Source: an uncultured Ruminococcus sp. (GTDB lineage Bacteria; Bacillota; Clostridia; Oscillospirales; Ruminococcaceae). From it: a DNA stretch of 5,192 nucleotides. The stretch spans positions 1-5,192 of the forward strand of contig CALDFS010000119.1 of NCBI GenBank assembly GCA_937942105.1, in the 5' to 3' direction. Shown here one piece after another: positions 1 to 4,042 of the stretch (positions are counted from its first letter, which is position 1; each line of letters opens with the position of its first letter). Under the pieces are notes generated by a model. It worked only from the letters and a program-made list of their open reading frames with translations. It did not search any database and was not told the origin of the DNA. A program made the translations under genes and the position numbers.

Positions 1-296
1 TTGAGCTTCGCGCGGTCAAGGTTCTGGAGTGCGAAAAGCTTGAAAAGTCCAAAAAGCTACTAAAATTCAAGCTGGACGATGGCGTGGGAACAAGGCAGGT
101 TCTTTCGGGCATCGCCAAGTGGTACAAGCCCGAGGACTTGGTTGGAAAGACGCTTGTGGTAGTAGCCAACCTGAAGCCAGCCAAGCTTGCGGGTGAGCTT
201 TCCGAGGGAATGTTAGTCTGCGCAGAAATGCCTGATGGCAGCGCCAAGCTGACCATATTGGATGATTCAGTTCCTGCGGGGGCTAAGCTGAGGTAA
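1..296 (+). CDS. metG: Methionyl-tRNA synthetase, C-terminal tRNA-binding domain (partial, 5' end outside window)
   Basis: The reading frame is open from the window edge (first complete codon at position 3) to TAA at 294-296, giving the last 97 residues of a protein that begins upstream. The visible part is a whole EMAP-II/Trbp111-type OB-fold: LRAVKVLECEKLEKSKKLLKF at its start, then RQVLSGIAKWYKPEDLVGK, VVVANLKPAKLAGELSEGM and a C-terminal end VPAGAKLR. In many Firmicutes this domain is fused to the end of methionyl-tRNA synthetase, where it strengthens tRNA binding and dimerisation; the enzyme charges initiator and elongator tRNA(Met) in the cytoplasm. A free-standing Trbp111/CsaA-like protein would have the same fold and cannot be fully excluded because the catalytic part is not visible, but the RQVLSGIAK.Y.PE.LVGK pattern is typical of MetRS. 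No start codon belongs inside the window; the GTG at 84 is internal to the domain. Confidence 0.88.
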   Translation, partial: ELRAVKVLECEKLEKSKKLLKFKLDDGVGTRQVLSGIAKWYKPEDLVGKTLVVVANLKPAKLAGELSEGMLVCAEMPDGSAKLTILDDSVPAGAKLR

Positions 297-314
297 TTAA
301 TGTAGTTATAAGTG

Positions 315-347
315 TGGTATACCGTACTTTAGATGTGCGGTATACCA
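315..347 (+). terminator. Hairpin downstream of metG, possible weak terminator
   Basis: A perfect 10-bp stem (TGGTATACCG at 315-324 with CGGTATACCA at 338-347) is extended inward by three more pairs (325-327 with 335-337, one G-U) around a 7-nt loop TTTAGAT. It lies 18 nt after the metG stop. There is no T-run on either side, so it is not a standard intrinsic terminator. It may serve as a 3' mRNA end stabiliser, a factor-assisted terminator, or a protein-binding palindrome. Confidence 0.45.
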
Positions 348-354
348 TGCTGAA

Positions 355-386
355 AATTGAATATCTGTCCGTAGCTCAGTGGATAG
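355..386 (+). repeat. Direct repeat copy 1 (tRNA-Arg 5' region)
   Basis: These 32 bases match 572-603 at a constant offset of 217 with a single mismatch (G359 against A576). The repeat covers 10 bp of upstream flank plus the first 22 bp of the tRNA-Arg gene (acceptor 5' strand, D-stem and most of the D-loop). Similarity stops abruptly after position 386. The upstream flank here lacks the TATAAT present before copy 2: the equivalent bases are GAAAAT. Confidence 0.9.
365..386 (+). pseudogene. Truncated tRNA-Arg gene fragment (5' portion only)
   Basis: The first 22 bases are identical to the 5' end of the complete tRNA-Arg at 582. They give the 7-nt acceptor strand CTGTCCG, TA, the D-stem half GCTC and the D-loop AGTGGATA, ending one base into the second half of the D-stem. 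The sequence after this is not a tRNA: no anticodon arm, T-arm or matching acceptor 3' strand CGGACAG follows within a plausible distance. It cannot form a functional tRNA. It is either the relic of a tandem duplication or one end of a small insertion in the 5' part of the gene. Confidence 0.82.
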
Positions 387-387
387 G

Positions 388-413
388 GGTACCGCTCAAA
401 GTTTGAGCGTACC
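388..413 (+). repeat. Near-perfect inverted repeat directly after the tRNA fragment
   Basis: GGTACCGCTCAAA at 388-400 is the reverse complement of TTTGAGCGTACC at 402-413 apart from one extra C (392/393), centred on G401. As RNA or single-stranded DNA it would fold into a hairpin of about 10 bp with a short loop. The pentamer GGATA occurs on both sides (381-385 and 414-418). No T-run follows, so it is not an ordinary terminator. Confidence 0.75.
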
Positions 414-426
414 GGATAAGTTTGTT

Positions 427-527
427 TGCGGCACCCCGACATTTGCGTTTGGGATTTGACTTACTGCCGCTTTGATAGATTGTTTATGCAGATAGTTTCT
501 GCGATTTCATCGGCGCAAATGTCCGCA
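427..527 (+). repeat. Long-range inverted repeats in the inter-tRNA segment
   Basis: GACATTTGCG at 438-447 is perfectly complementary to CGCAAATGTC at 514-523. An outer 4-bp extension pairs TGCG 427-430 with CGCA 524-527, leaving a 7-nt bulge. A small hairpin GCAGA/TCTGC (488-492 with 498-502) sits inside. Together they could fold into one elongated branched structure. There is no credible ORF here; the frame running from 426 to 779 overlaps the tRNA and has no ribosome binding site. The function is unknown: a small structured RNA or the ends of a decayed element are both possible. Confidence 0.55.
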
Positions 528-568
528 GTTTGTTATTTGCGTGGTTTTGGTGGTTTGTGTATAACTCA

Positions 569-574
569 TATAAT
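569..574 (+). promoter_or_regulatory. Probable -10 element of the tRNA-Arg promoter
   Basis: A consensus TATAAT lies 7 nt before the mature tRNA 5' end, which would give a very short leader. The best -35 candidate is weak: TTGGTG at 547-552 with a 16-nt spacer. The equivalent position before the truncated copy at 365 lacks this hexamer. Confidence 0.5.
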
Positions 575-603
575 TAAATATCTGTCCGTAGCTCAGTGGA
601 TAG
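572..603 (+). repeat. Direct repeat copy 2 (within the intact tRNA-Arg gene)
   Basis: This is the partner of the 32-base repeat at 355-386, with one mismatch. It contains the last three bases of the promoter -10 hexamer and the first 22 bases of the functional tRNA gene. Recombination between the two copies would remove 217 bp and leave a complete tRNA gene. Confidence 0.9.
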
Positions 604-656
604 AGCAATACGCTCCGACCGTATGTGCGCAGGTTCGATTCCTGTCGGACAGACCA
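582..656 (+). tRNA. tRNA-Arg (anticodon CCG)
   Basis: A full cloverleaf can be drawn. The acceptor stem CTGTCCG pairs perfectly with CGGACAG (646-652), followed by discriminator A and an encoded CCA (654-656). The D-stem is GCTC/GAGC with loop AGTGGATA. The anticodon stem ATACG/CGTAT encloses the loop CTCCGAC, so the anticodon is CCG, reading the arginine codon CGG. A short variable region GTGC is followed by the T-arm GCAGG-TTCGATT-CCTGT with one G-U pair. All invariant positions checked (T8, T33, TTCGA in the T-loop) are present, so it should be functional. An intrinsic terminator starts 5 nt downstream, making it a single-gene unit. A truncated 5' copy lies 217 bp upstream. Confidence 0.97.
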
Positions 657-661
657 AACAA

Positions 662-685
662 AAAAGACCCGCAAGGGGTCTTTTT
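662..685 (+). terminator. Intrinsic terminator of tRNA-Arg
   Basis: A perfect 9-bp stem AAAAGACCC (662-670) / GGGTCTTTT (676-684) with loop GCAAG ends in a T-run 681-685. It sits directly after the tRNA CCA end. The A-rich 5' arm also gives some symmetry for termination from the other strand. Confidence 0.9.
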
Positions 686-847
686 ATTTGGTCTGTTGAT
701 AGTTGCAAGAAGCTTACAACAATTGCAACGTAAAAGCGATAAAATGCAAAATTGTCAGTTGTTTACAAAGAATTTGTGACATCTTGTACTAATTGATATT
801 AAAATTTTGTGGAAATTATAGAAAAGCATTATTTTACATTTTTTGTA

Positions 848-876
848 TTGACTTAGTTCCAAAAATATGCAATAAT
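848..876 (+). promoter_or_regulatory. Extended -10 promoter of the amidase gene
   Basis: The -35 TTGACT (848-853) and -10 AATAAT (871-876) are separated by 17 bp, with TGC just before the -10 (868-870) forming an extended -10. Transcription should begin near 883. The block TATGCAATAATATA (866-879) recurs exactly in the promoter of the lipoprotein gene (2451-2464). Confidence 0.72.
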
Positions 877-975
877 ATATATAGATAGCTATCGCTTTGG
901 ATGAATTGGGACAATTACAATGAAATTACATAGTGGTAATGACTAATATTGAAATTAAATTTGAGGTGCTTGAGG

Positions 976-1077
976 ATGCATTTCTCTTATGAAAATGCAC
1001 TTATCAATATATTAAATTATTTCAATGGTTGTTACTTTGACTATGTGTTTGTTTTCAAGTTAAGTACATTAAAATAG
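976..1077 (+). CDS. Possible 33-aa small protein or leader peptide upstream of the amidase gene
   Basis: ATG at 976 is preceded at 7 nt by GAGGTG (963-968), a good ribosome binding site. The frame stays open for 33 codons to TAG at 1075-1077, ending 16 nt before the amidase start. The product begins MHFSYENALINILNYF and ends VFVFKLSTLK; it is aromatic and fairly hydrophobic with no recognised domain. The start codon lies in the left arm of a 7-bp hairpin (977-983 with 993-999), so its translation could depend on folding. It could be a real small protein, a translated leader that couples or controls expression of the following gene, or chance in AT-rich DNA. The ribosome binding site and position favour translation; nothing shows function. 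Confidence 0.35.
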   Translation: MHFSYENALINILNYFNGCYFDYVFVFKLSTLK

Positions 1078-1093
1078 TAAGGGAGAATGTTTA

Positions 1094-2353
1094 ATGAAAA
1101 TCAAACTAAAAAAACTTATAAGAACAATATTTATGACAACTGTTATGACGGTACTTTCGGTGATTTCTGCTGTTTCAGTGAGTGCTGCTGATATTAACCA
1201 AGATGAAGCCTATAAACTAGCTGAGGCTATGATGTCTGAGTACATATATGCAAGAAGCATATATAGCTTGCACGACTTTTCTAAATACACAAGCCTTGAA
1301 AACTTGGTTGAATATTTTGACAGCATTGTTTCTGAGATTCAGGAGAGTGGCGCGCCTATAGTGGATGAGACGTATACAGCTAACGTTACTTCTAGCTCAT
1401 TTAAGGATTTGGGAGACTGTGCTATGGTATGTGTCAGTGCGGTGGAGTCGTGTAATAATGGAGAATCGTCCTCAGGTGATTCTGCATATGTTCTTATAGC
1501 TAAATCTGAGAATGGTCTTGAAATAAGAGATTTTTATTTGAGCGAAAATGGCTATGAGTGGAGGTTCAGAGGGGCAGATTATCAATTCGGCAATCCTGAT
1601 TACTGGCTTGATAGTCCCAAAATCGAAGCGGTTTTAGAGCGTGCAAGAGCTGAAAGGAAAATTGGATTCAATGTGATTTGTGAGCAGTCTCAGCGGAAAT
1701 TAGCCGAACAGTATGCGATGGAGGATATGGGAACTGCAAGCATTGATGAACCTGATGCGGTAGACAGCATTACCTTAAACAAAGACAACATTGCTACTTG
1801 GGCAAGGGACAATTGTACCAAAGAATCACCGACATCCGCAATACCTGGGGTTGAGTATTGTGATATGAGCCAGTGGAATAATTATGACGATCCAAATGGA
1901 AAAAAGAATTGGGATTGTACCAACTTTGCTTCTCATGCCTTGATTGCAGGTGGTGCGATTATGAATAGCTCAAGCTGGTATTATAATAGCTCGAGCTCTC
2001 GTTCCTCTTCATGGGCAAGTGTGGATAAATTTTATGAATTTTTAACTACAAATAAAGACACCGGACCCTTCGGTAAAAGTGTAACCTATATGGATTTAAA
2101 CAATGGGCTTTATATATTCAATGAAGGAGATATAATTCAATTTGATGTTGACGATGACGACACAAGCTGGAAACACACAACAATCATAACAGGCTTCACA
2201 GACCTCGGAAATGGTAAGCTTAGAGCAAAGGTTTCTGGGCGCTCCGCAGCATTATCAAAATATCAGCAAAATAACTATGATATTGAAAAAGTTAAAAAAG
2301 ATAGAGGTTATACTCGTGCTCGTGTAATTATACTAAAGGGTTGCCGAGAATAA
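1094..2353 (+). CDS. Secreted protein with C-terminal Amidase_6-type (putative cysteine amidase) domain
   Basis: The protein has 419 residues. The start is set by GGGAG at 1081-1085, 8 nt before ATG. Residues 1-31 form a Sec signal peptide: a basic KIKLKKLIR segment, a hydrophobic core and a VSA/AD cleavage site after A31, with no lipobox. Residues 32 to about 230 are an extracellular region without a domain I recognise. From about 235 to the end it matches the putative amidase domain (Amidase_6): WAR.N at 236-240, then NWDCTNFASHALIAGG (272-287) with the probable nucleophile Cys275, a Ser-rich loop (292-307) leading to SSSWASVDKFYEFL, GDIIQF at 345-350, and SWKHTTIITGF with the probable catalytic His361. 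Family members are exported, NlpC/P60- or CHAP-like cysteine hydrolases; substrates are mostly unproven, and cell-wall peptide or amide bonds are the usual guess. The motif has His281 where Gln is common (FASQ). The gene is single, with its own promoter and hairpin, and is more AT-rich than the genes after it. Confidence 0.85.
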   Translation: MKIKLKKLIRTIFMTTVMTVLSVISAVSVSAADINQDEAYKLAEAMMSEYIYARSIYSLHDFSKYTSLENLVEYFDSIVSEIQESGAPIVDETYTANVTSSSFKDLGDCAMVCVSAVESCNNGESSSGDSAYVLIAKSENGLEIRDFYLSENGYEWRFRGADYQFGNPDYWLDSPKIEAVLERARAERKIGFNVICEQSQRKLAEQYAMEDMGTASIDEPDAVDSITLNKDNIATWARDNCTKESPTSAIPGVEYCDMSQWNNYDDPNGKKNWDCTNFASHALIAGGAIMNSSSWYYNSSSSRSSSWASVDKFYEFLTTNKDTGPFGKSVTYMDLNNGLYIFNEGDIIQFDVDDDDTSWKHTTIITGFTDLGNGKLRAKVSGRSAALSKYQQNNYDIEKVKKDRGYTRARVIILKGCRE

Positions 2354-2365
2354 TTCTACATTTTT

Positions 2366-2391
2366 TGCCCCGCTTGTCGGGGCATTATATT
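2366..2391 (+). terminator. Hairpin terminator after the amidase gene
   Basis: A GC-rich 7-bp stem TGCCCCG (2366-2372) / CGGGGCA (2378-2384) with loop CTTGT begins 12 nt after the stop codon. The downstream tract TTATATT is T-rich but broken by A, so termination may be only moderately efficient. Confidence 0.65.
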
Positions 2392-2432
2392 CTGTAACAG
2401 TATTTACTAAAGGCTACAATTAATTTTATATA

Positions 2433-2461
2433 TTGGCAATACAGCATTATTATGCAATAAT
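2433..2461 (+). promoter_or_regulatory. Extended -10 promoter of the lipoprotein gene
   Basis: The -35 TTGGCA (2433-2438), a 17-bp spacer ending in TGC (2453-2455) and -10 AATAAT (2456-2461) are laid out exactly as in the promoter at 848-876. The block TATGCAATAATATA is identical in both. The expected start of transcription is near 2468, giving a leader of about 55 nt. Confidence 0.7.
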
Positions 2462-2522
2462 ATACATATAGGCCCATCAACCCCATAAAAATATTTTATT
2501 GCTCCGCCCGGAGGTGCTTACT

Positions 2523-3287
2523 ATGACGAAACCCCGATTTTTGCTTATCCCGATACTCATTTTTACAATCCTTGCCTGCTCCTGCTCGAACAATGCAGAT
2601 GTTCGCGATGAAGTTTCCATGGCGACTGAGCCGCCGGCAGTTGACGCAGCGGGCGGCACTTGGGAGGATACGGAAGCAGTGGGTACGGATGAACCCCAAA
2701 GCACACAGACAGAAGCTGTGACCGAGGCGACGGAAGCGGTATCAACCACCTCTCCGACTACCGAGGCGACCACCACGGCAGCGACCACGGCGGCAACAAA
2801 TCCCACAACACAGCCTACCACCAAGGCTACAACTAAGCCCACTACCAAAGCAACCGCAAAGTCAACAACAGTTGCAACCACGGCGACAAATCCCACAACA
2901 GCCGATACCACTGCTTCGGAGGATGAGGAGATTGTTGTGCTTGATGACGAGGATGAGGAATTCTTGGAGCCGGTTGTATGCGGAATGCCTACTTATGTCG
3001 ATGAGCAGTATACTGATTATATCATCTATCAAGGGGTGATTTACATCAGCCATGAAGGATATCCATACGGTAAGGACGGCTTTTACATCACCGAATACAT
3101 CCCTGGCGACAAGCTTATGGAGATAACCGAGGTCAGCAGCAACAGGGAACTTGCCGAGCTTTCCGACGGCACAGCCTCTGTGCTCCCGGTGGGAACGGAG
3201 ATATATACATGCCAAAACCGAGGGGATTTTATACTTGCACTGGTGGATGAGGAGTATATTCCTTATTTTGGACTTATAGAAGGATAA
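2523..3287 (+). CDS. Lipoprotein with Thr-rich stalk and uncharacterised C-terminal domain
   Basis: The protein has 254 residues. The start is ATG at 2523 because GGAGGTG (2510-2516) sits just upstream; an in-frame TTG at 2499 would include that site and lacks its own. MTKPRF plus a hydrophobic stretch ends in a lipobox-like ILAC, so Cys19 is the likely lipidated residue and the protein should be anchored to the outer face of the membrane. Residues 60-132 are a low-complexity linker of Thr, Ala and Pro (repeats such as PTTKATTKPTTKAT), typical of stalks crossing the wall and possibly glycosylated. An acidic patch follows (DEDEEFLE, about 140-148). Residues 150-254 form a small Tyr-rich, probably beta-strand domain (PTYVDEQYTDYIIYQGVIYI, GTEIYTC, DEEYIPYFGLIEG) that I do not recognise. 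It is flanked by its own promoter and a strong terminator. The shared promoter design suggests co-expression with the exported amidase-like protein upstream; its function is unknown. Confidence 0.85.
   Translation: MTKPRFLLIPILIFTILACSCSNNADVRDEVSMATEPPAVDAAGGTWEDTEAVGTDEPQSTQTEAVTEATEAVSTTSPTTEATTTAATTAATNPTTQPTTKATTKPTTKATAKSTTVATTATNPTTADTTASEDEEIVVLDDEDEEFLEPVVCGMPTYVDEQYTDYIIYQGVIYISHEGYPYGKDGFYITEYIPGDKLMEITEVSSNRELAELSDGTASVLPVGTEIYTCQNRGDFILALVDEEYIPYFGLIEG
2700..2918 (+). repeat. Degenerate ACN/CCN codon repeats encoding the Thr-rich stalk
   Basis: Low-complexity tandem codons for Thr, Ala and Pro. Within it a 20-base unit at 2791-2810 recurs at 2881-2900 with one mismatch (core ACAAATCCCACAACA, coding TNPTT), an offset of exactly 90 bp or 30 codons. 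Such tracts change length easily in frame. The long open frames on the opposite strand here are by-products of this composition. Confidence 0.75.
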
Positions 3288-3304
3288 ACAGATTTTAGTA
3301 TTAA

Positions 3305-3357
3305 CACCCCGCCGCAGAAGTCATGATATAGTGGCTTTGCGGCGGGGGTGAGTTTTT
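3305..3357 (+). terminator. Strong intrinsic terminator of the lipoprotein gene
   Basis: CACCCCGCCGCA (3305-3316) pairs with TGCGGCGGGGGTG (3338-3350) with one extra G. The stem continues after a bulged G3317 with AAGTCA (3318-3323) against TGGCTT (3332-3337), one pair being G-U. The loop is TGATATAG. A run of five T follows at 3353-3357. Confidence 0.9.
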
Positions 3358-3367
3358 ATTGAGCCGG

Positions 3368-3376
3368 TGCTATAAT
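3368..3376 (+). promoter_or_regulatory. Extended -10 promoter of the Nudix gene
   Basis: TGC followed by a consensus TATAAT (3371-3376) gives a full extended -10. No good -35 lies 16-18 bp upstream; the position falls in the end of the preceding terminator (GTGAGT, 3348-3353). Transcription would start near 3383, leaving a leader of about 26 nt with the ribosome binding site. Confidence 0.6.
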
Positions 3377-3408
3377 GTCAAAACAAGTTTTAAACGGAGG
3401 CGATTATT

Positions 3409-3894
3409 ATGCAGGACTGCTGCTTTACGAGCGAAAACAACTGGTTCAGATACCGCGCGGCGGGGATTATTGTTGAGGACGGCTGTGTGCTGTTTATCGG
3501 CAATGAAAGGGAAGACTATCTTTATTCGGTCGGCGGGGGAGTGCATATAGGCGAGACTGCCGAGGACGCTGTACGGCGGGAGGTCTTCGAGGAAACCGGG
3601 GTGAAGTATGAAATCGACCGTCTGGCGGTCATTCATGAGAATTTCTTTAACGAAAACAACGGCTTGCTAAAGGGGCTTGAGTGCCACGAAATCGCGTTCT
3701 ATTACCTTATGAAGCCGCGCGGCGAAAAGGTGTTTGAATCTGACAGCTATACTGTCGGTCATATCAAGGAGCAGCTCCGCTGGATTCCTATAGAGGAGCT
3801 TGGGAACTACAAGGCCTTCCCAAGCTTTATGCAGGATTATCTTACGCATGAGCACGCAGGAATCGAGCATATTGTTACGGATGAGAGGAAATAA
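3409..3894 (+). CDS. Nudix (MutT-family) hydrolase
   Basis: The protein has 161 residues, the usual size for a single-domain Nudix enzyme. The start is ATG at 3409, 8 nt after GGAGG (3396-3400). A complete Nudix box GX5EX7REUXEEXGU spans residues 43-65: Gly43, Glu49, then REVFEETGV at 57-65, with Glu58, Glu61 and Glu62 available to bind Mg2+. Before it, RAAGIIVEDGCVLFIGNE and YSVGGG are the expected first strands; after it, WIPIEEL (about 124-130) is the typical Nudix strand-helix element. The family hydrolyses nucleoside diphosphates linked to another moiety (oxidised dNTPs, sugar nucleotides, cofactors). Substrate cannot be read from the sequence. It is cytoplasmic, with no signal peptide or membrane segment. 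It seems to be a single gene; no clear terminator follows. Its last 14 bases, stop codon included, are repeated 31 bp downstream. Confidence 0.93.
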   Translation: MQDCCFTSENNWFRYRAAGIIVEDGCVLFIGNEREDYLYSVGGGVHIGETAEDAVRREVFEETGVKYEIDRLAVIHENFFNENNGLLKGLECHEIAFYYLMKPRGEKVFESDSYTVGHIKEQLRWIPIEELGNYKAFPSFMQDYLTHEHAGIEHIVTDERK

Positions 3895-3925
3895 TCCTTG
3901 ATTTTTATTTCATGAGAGGAAATAA
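3881..3925 (+). repeat. 14-bp direct repeat at the end of the Nudix gene
   Basis: ATGAGAGGAAATAA occurs at 3881-3894, the last codons and stop of the Nudix gene, and again at 3912-3925, an offset of 31 bp. The second copy is non-coding as far as can be seen: its ATG reads MRGNK and continues into a short frame without an upstream ribosome binding site. It probably marks a small local duplication or a past rearrangement at the gene end. Confidence 0.8.
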
Positions 3926-3969
3926 GCCCGCTTTCAATCGCAAGCTACCATAATGTTAACCCGCATTGC

Positions 3970-3998
3970 TTGCTAATATCCCGAAAATCGTGTATAAT
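3970..3998 (+). promoter_or_regulatory. Promoter of the XRE regulator gene
   Basis: The -35 TTGCTA (3970-3975), a 17-bp spacer and consensus -10 TATAAT (3993-3998) predict a transcription start near 4005, giving a leader of under 40 nt ahead of the ribosome binding site at 4028-4033. Confidence 0.7.
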
Positions 3999-4003
3999 GA
4001 CGG

Positions 4004-4013
4004 TGTTGCAACA
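4004..4013. promoter_or_regulatory. Palindrome TGTTGCAACA at the XRE transcription start, possible operator
   Basis: This perfect 10-bp palindrome starts 5 bp after the -10 hexamer and overlaps the predicted +1. XRE-family regulators often bind such sites at their own promoters, so autoregulation is plausible. A related GTTGCAA/TTGCAAC pair lies at 702-729, far from this gene. Confidence 0.4.
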
Positions 4014-4042
4014 AATAATTATCCACGAAAGGAAGATTATAA

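Larger units (their letters stand above)
686..1093. other. AT-rich intergenic region and leader before the amidase gene
   Basis: About 400 bp between the tRNA terminator and the amidase start. The first part (686-847) shows only a 7-bp inverted repeat GTTGCAA/TTGCAAC (702-708 and 723-729) and no gene signal. A good promoter lies at 848-876, giving a leader of about 210 nt. The leader contains small hairpins (AATTG/CAATT at 904-916; TGCATTT/AAATGCA at 977-999) and a 33-codon ORF at 976-1077 with a ribosome binding site. No known riboswitch or T-box pattern was recognised. Confidence 0.6.

Noticed and set aside
365..440. A second complete tRNA, possibly with an intron, starting at 365
   Set aside because: Only the first 22 bases match; no anticodon arm, T-arm or 3' acceptor strand occurs before the intact gene, which has its own complete 5' end.
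426..779. 117-codon open frame on the + strand
   Set aside because: It runs straight through tRNA-Arg and its terminator, has no ribosome binding site, and its product has no domain pattern.
883..1093. Riboswitch or T-box in the amidase leader
   Set aside because: No T-box sequence, no terminator/antiterminator pair and no recognised aptamer core; the hairpins are short and AT-rich.
2499..2522. Upstream TTG start for the lipoprotein
   Set aside because: It would place the GGAGGTG site inside the coding region and add eight residues before a normal signal peptide; ATG at 2523 is correctly spaced.
2761..2900. CRISPR-like repeats
   Set aside because: The repeats are in-frame Thr/Pro/Ala codons with irregular spacing inside a gene, not constant repeats with unique spacers.
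2477..2911. 144-codon frame on the - strand, very rich in Val and Ala
   Set aside because: It is the antisense of the Thr/Ala codon repeats of the lipoprotein; the hydrophobic product is a by-product of ACN/GCN codons.
2862..3215. 117-codon frame on the - strand opposite the lipoprotein C-terminal domain
   Set aside because: No ribosome binding site or promoter, and the + strand frame has full gene signals.
3359..3550. Overlapping + frame at the start of the Nudix gene
   Set aside because: Shifted reading of the Nudix coding region, which has the complete Nudix box and a proper ribosome binding site.
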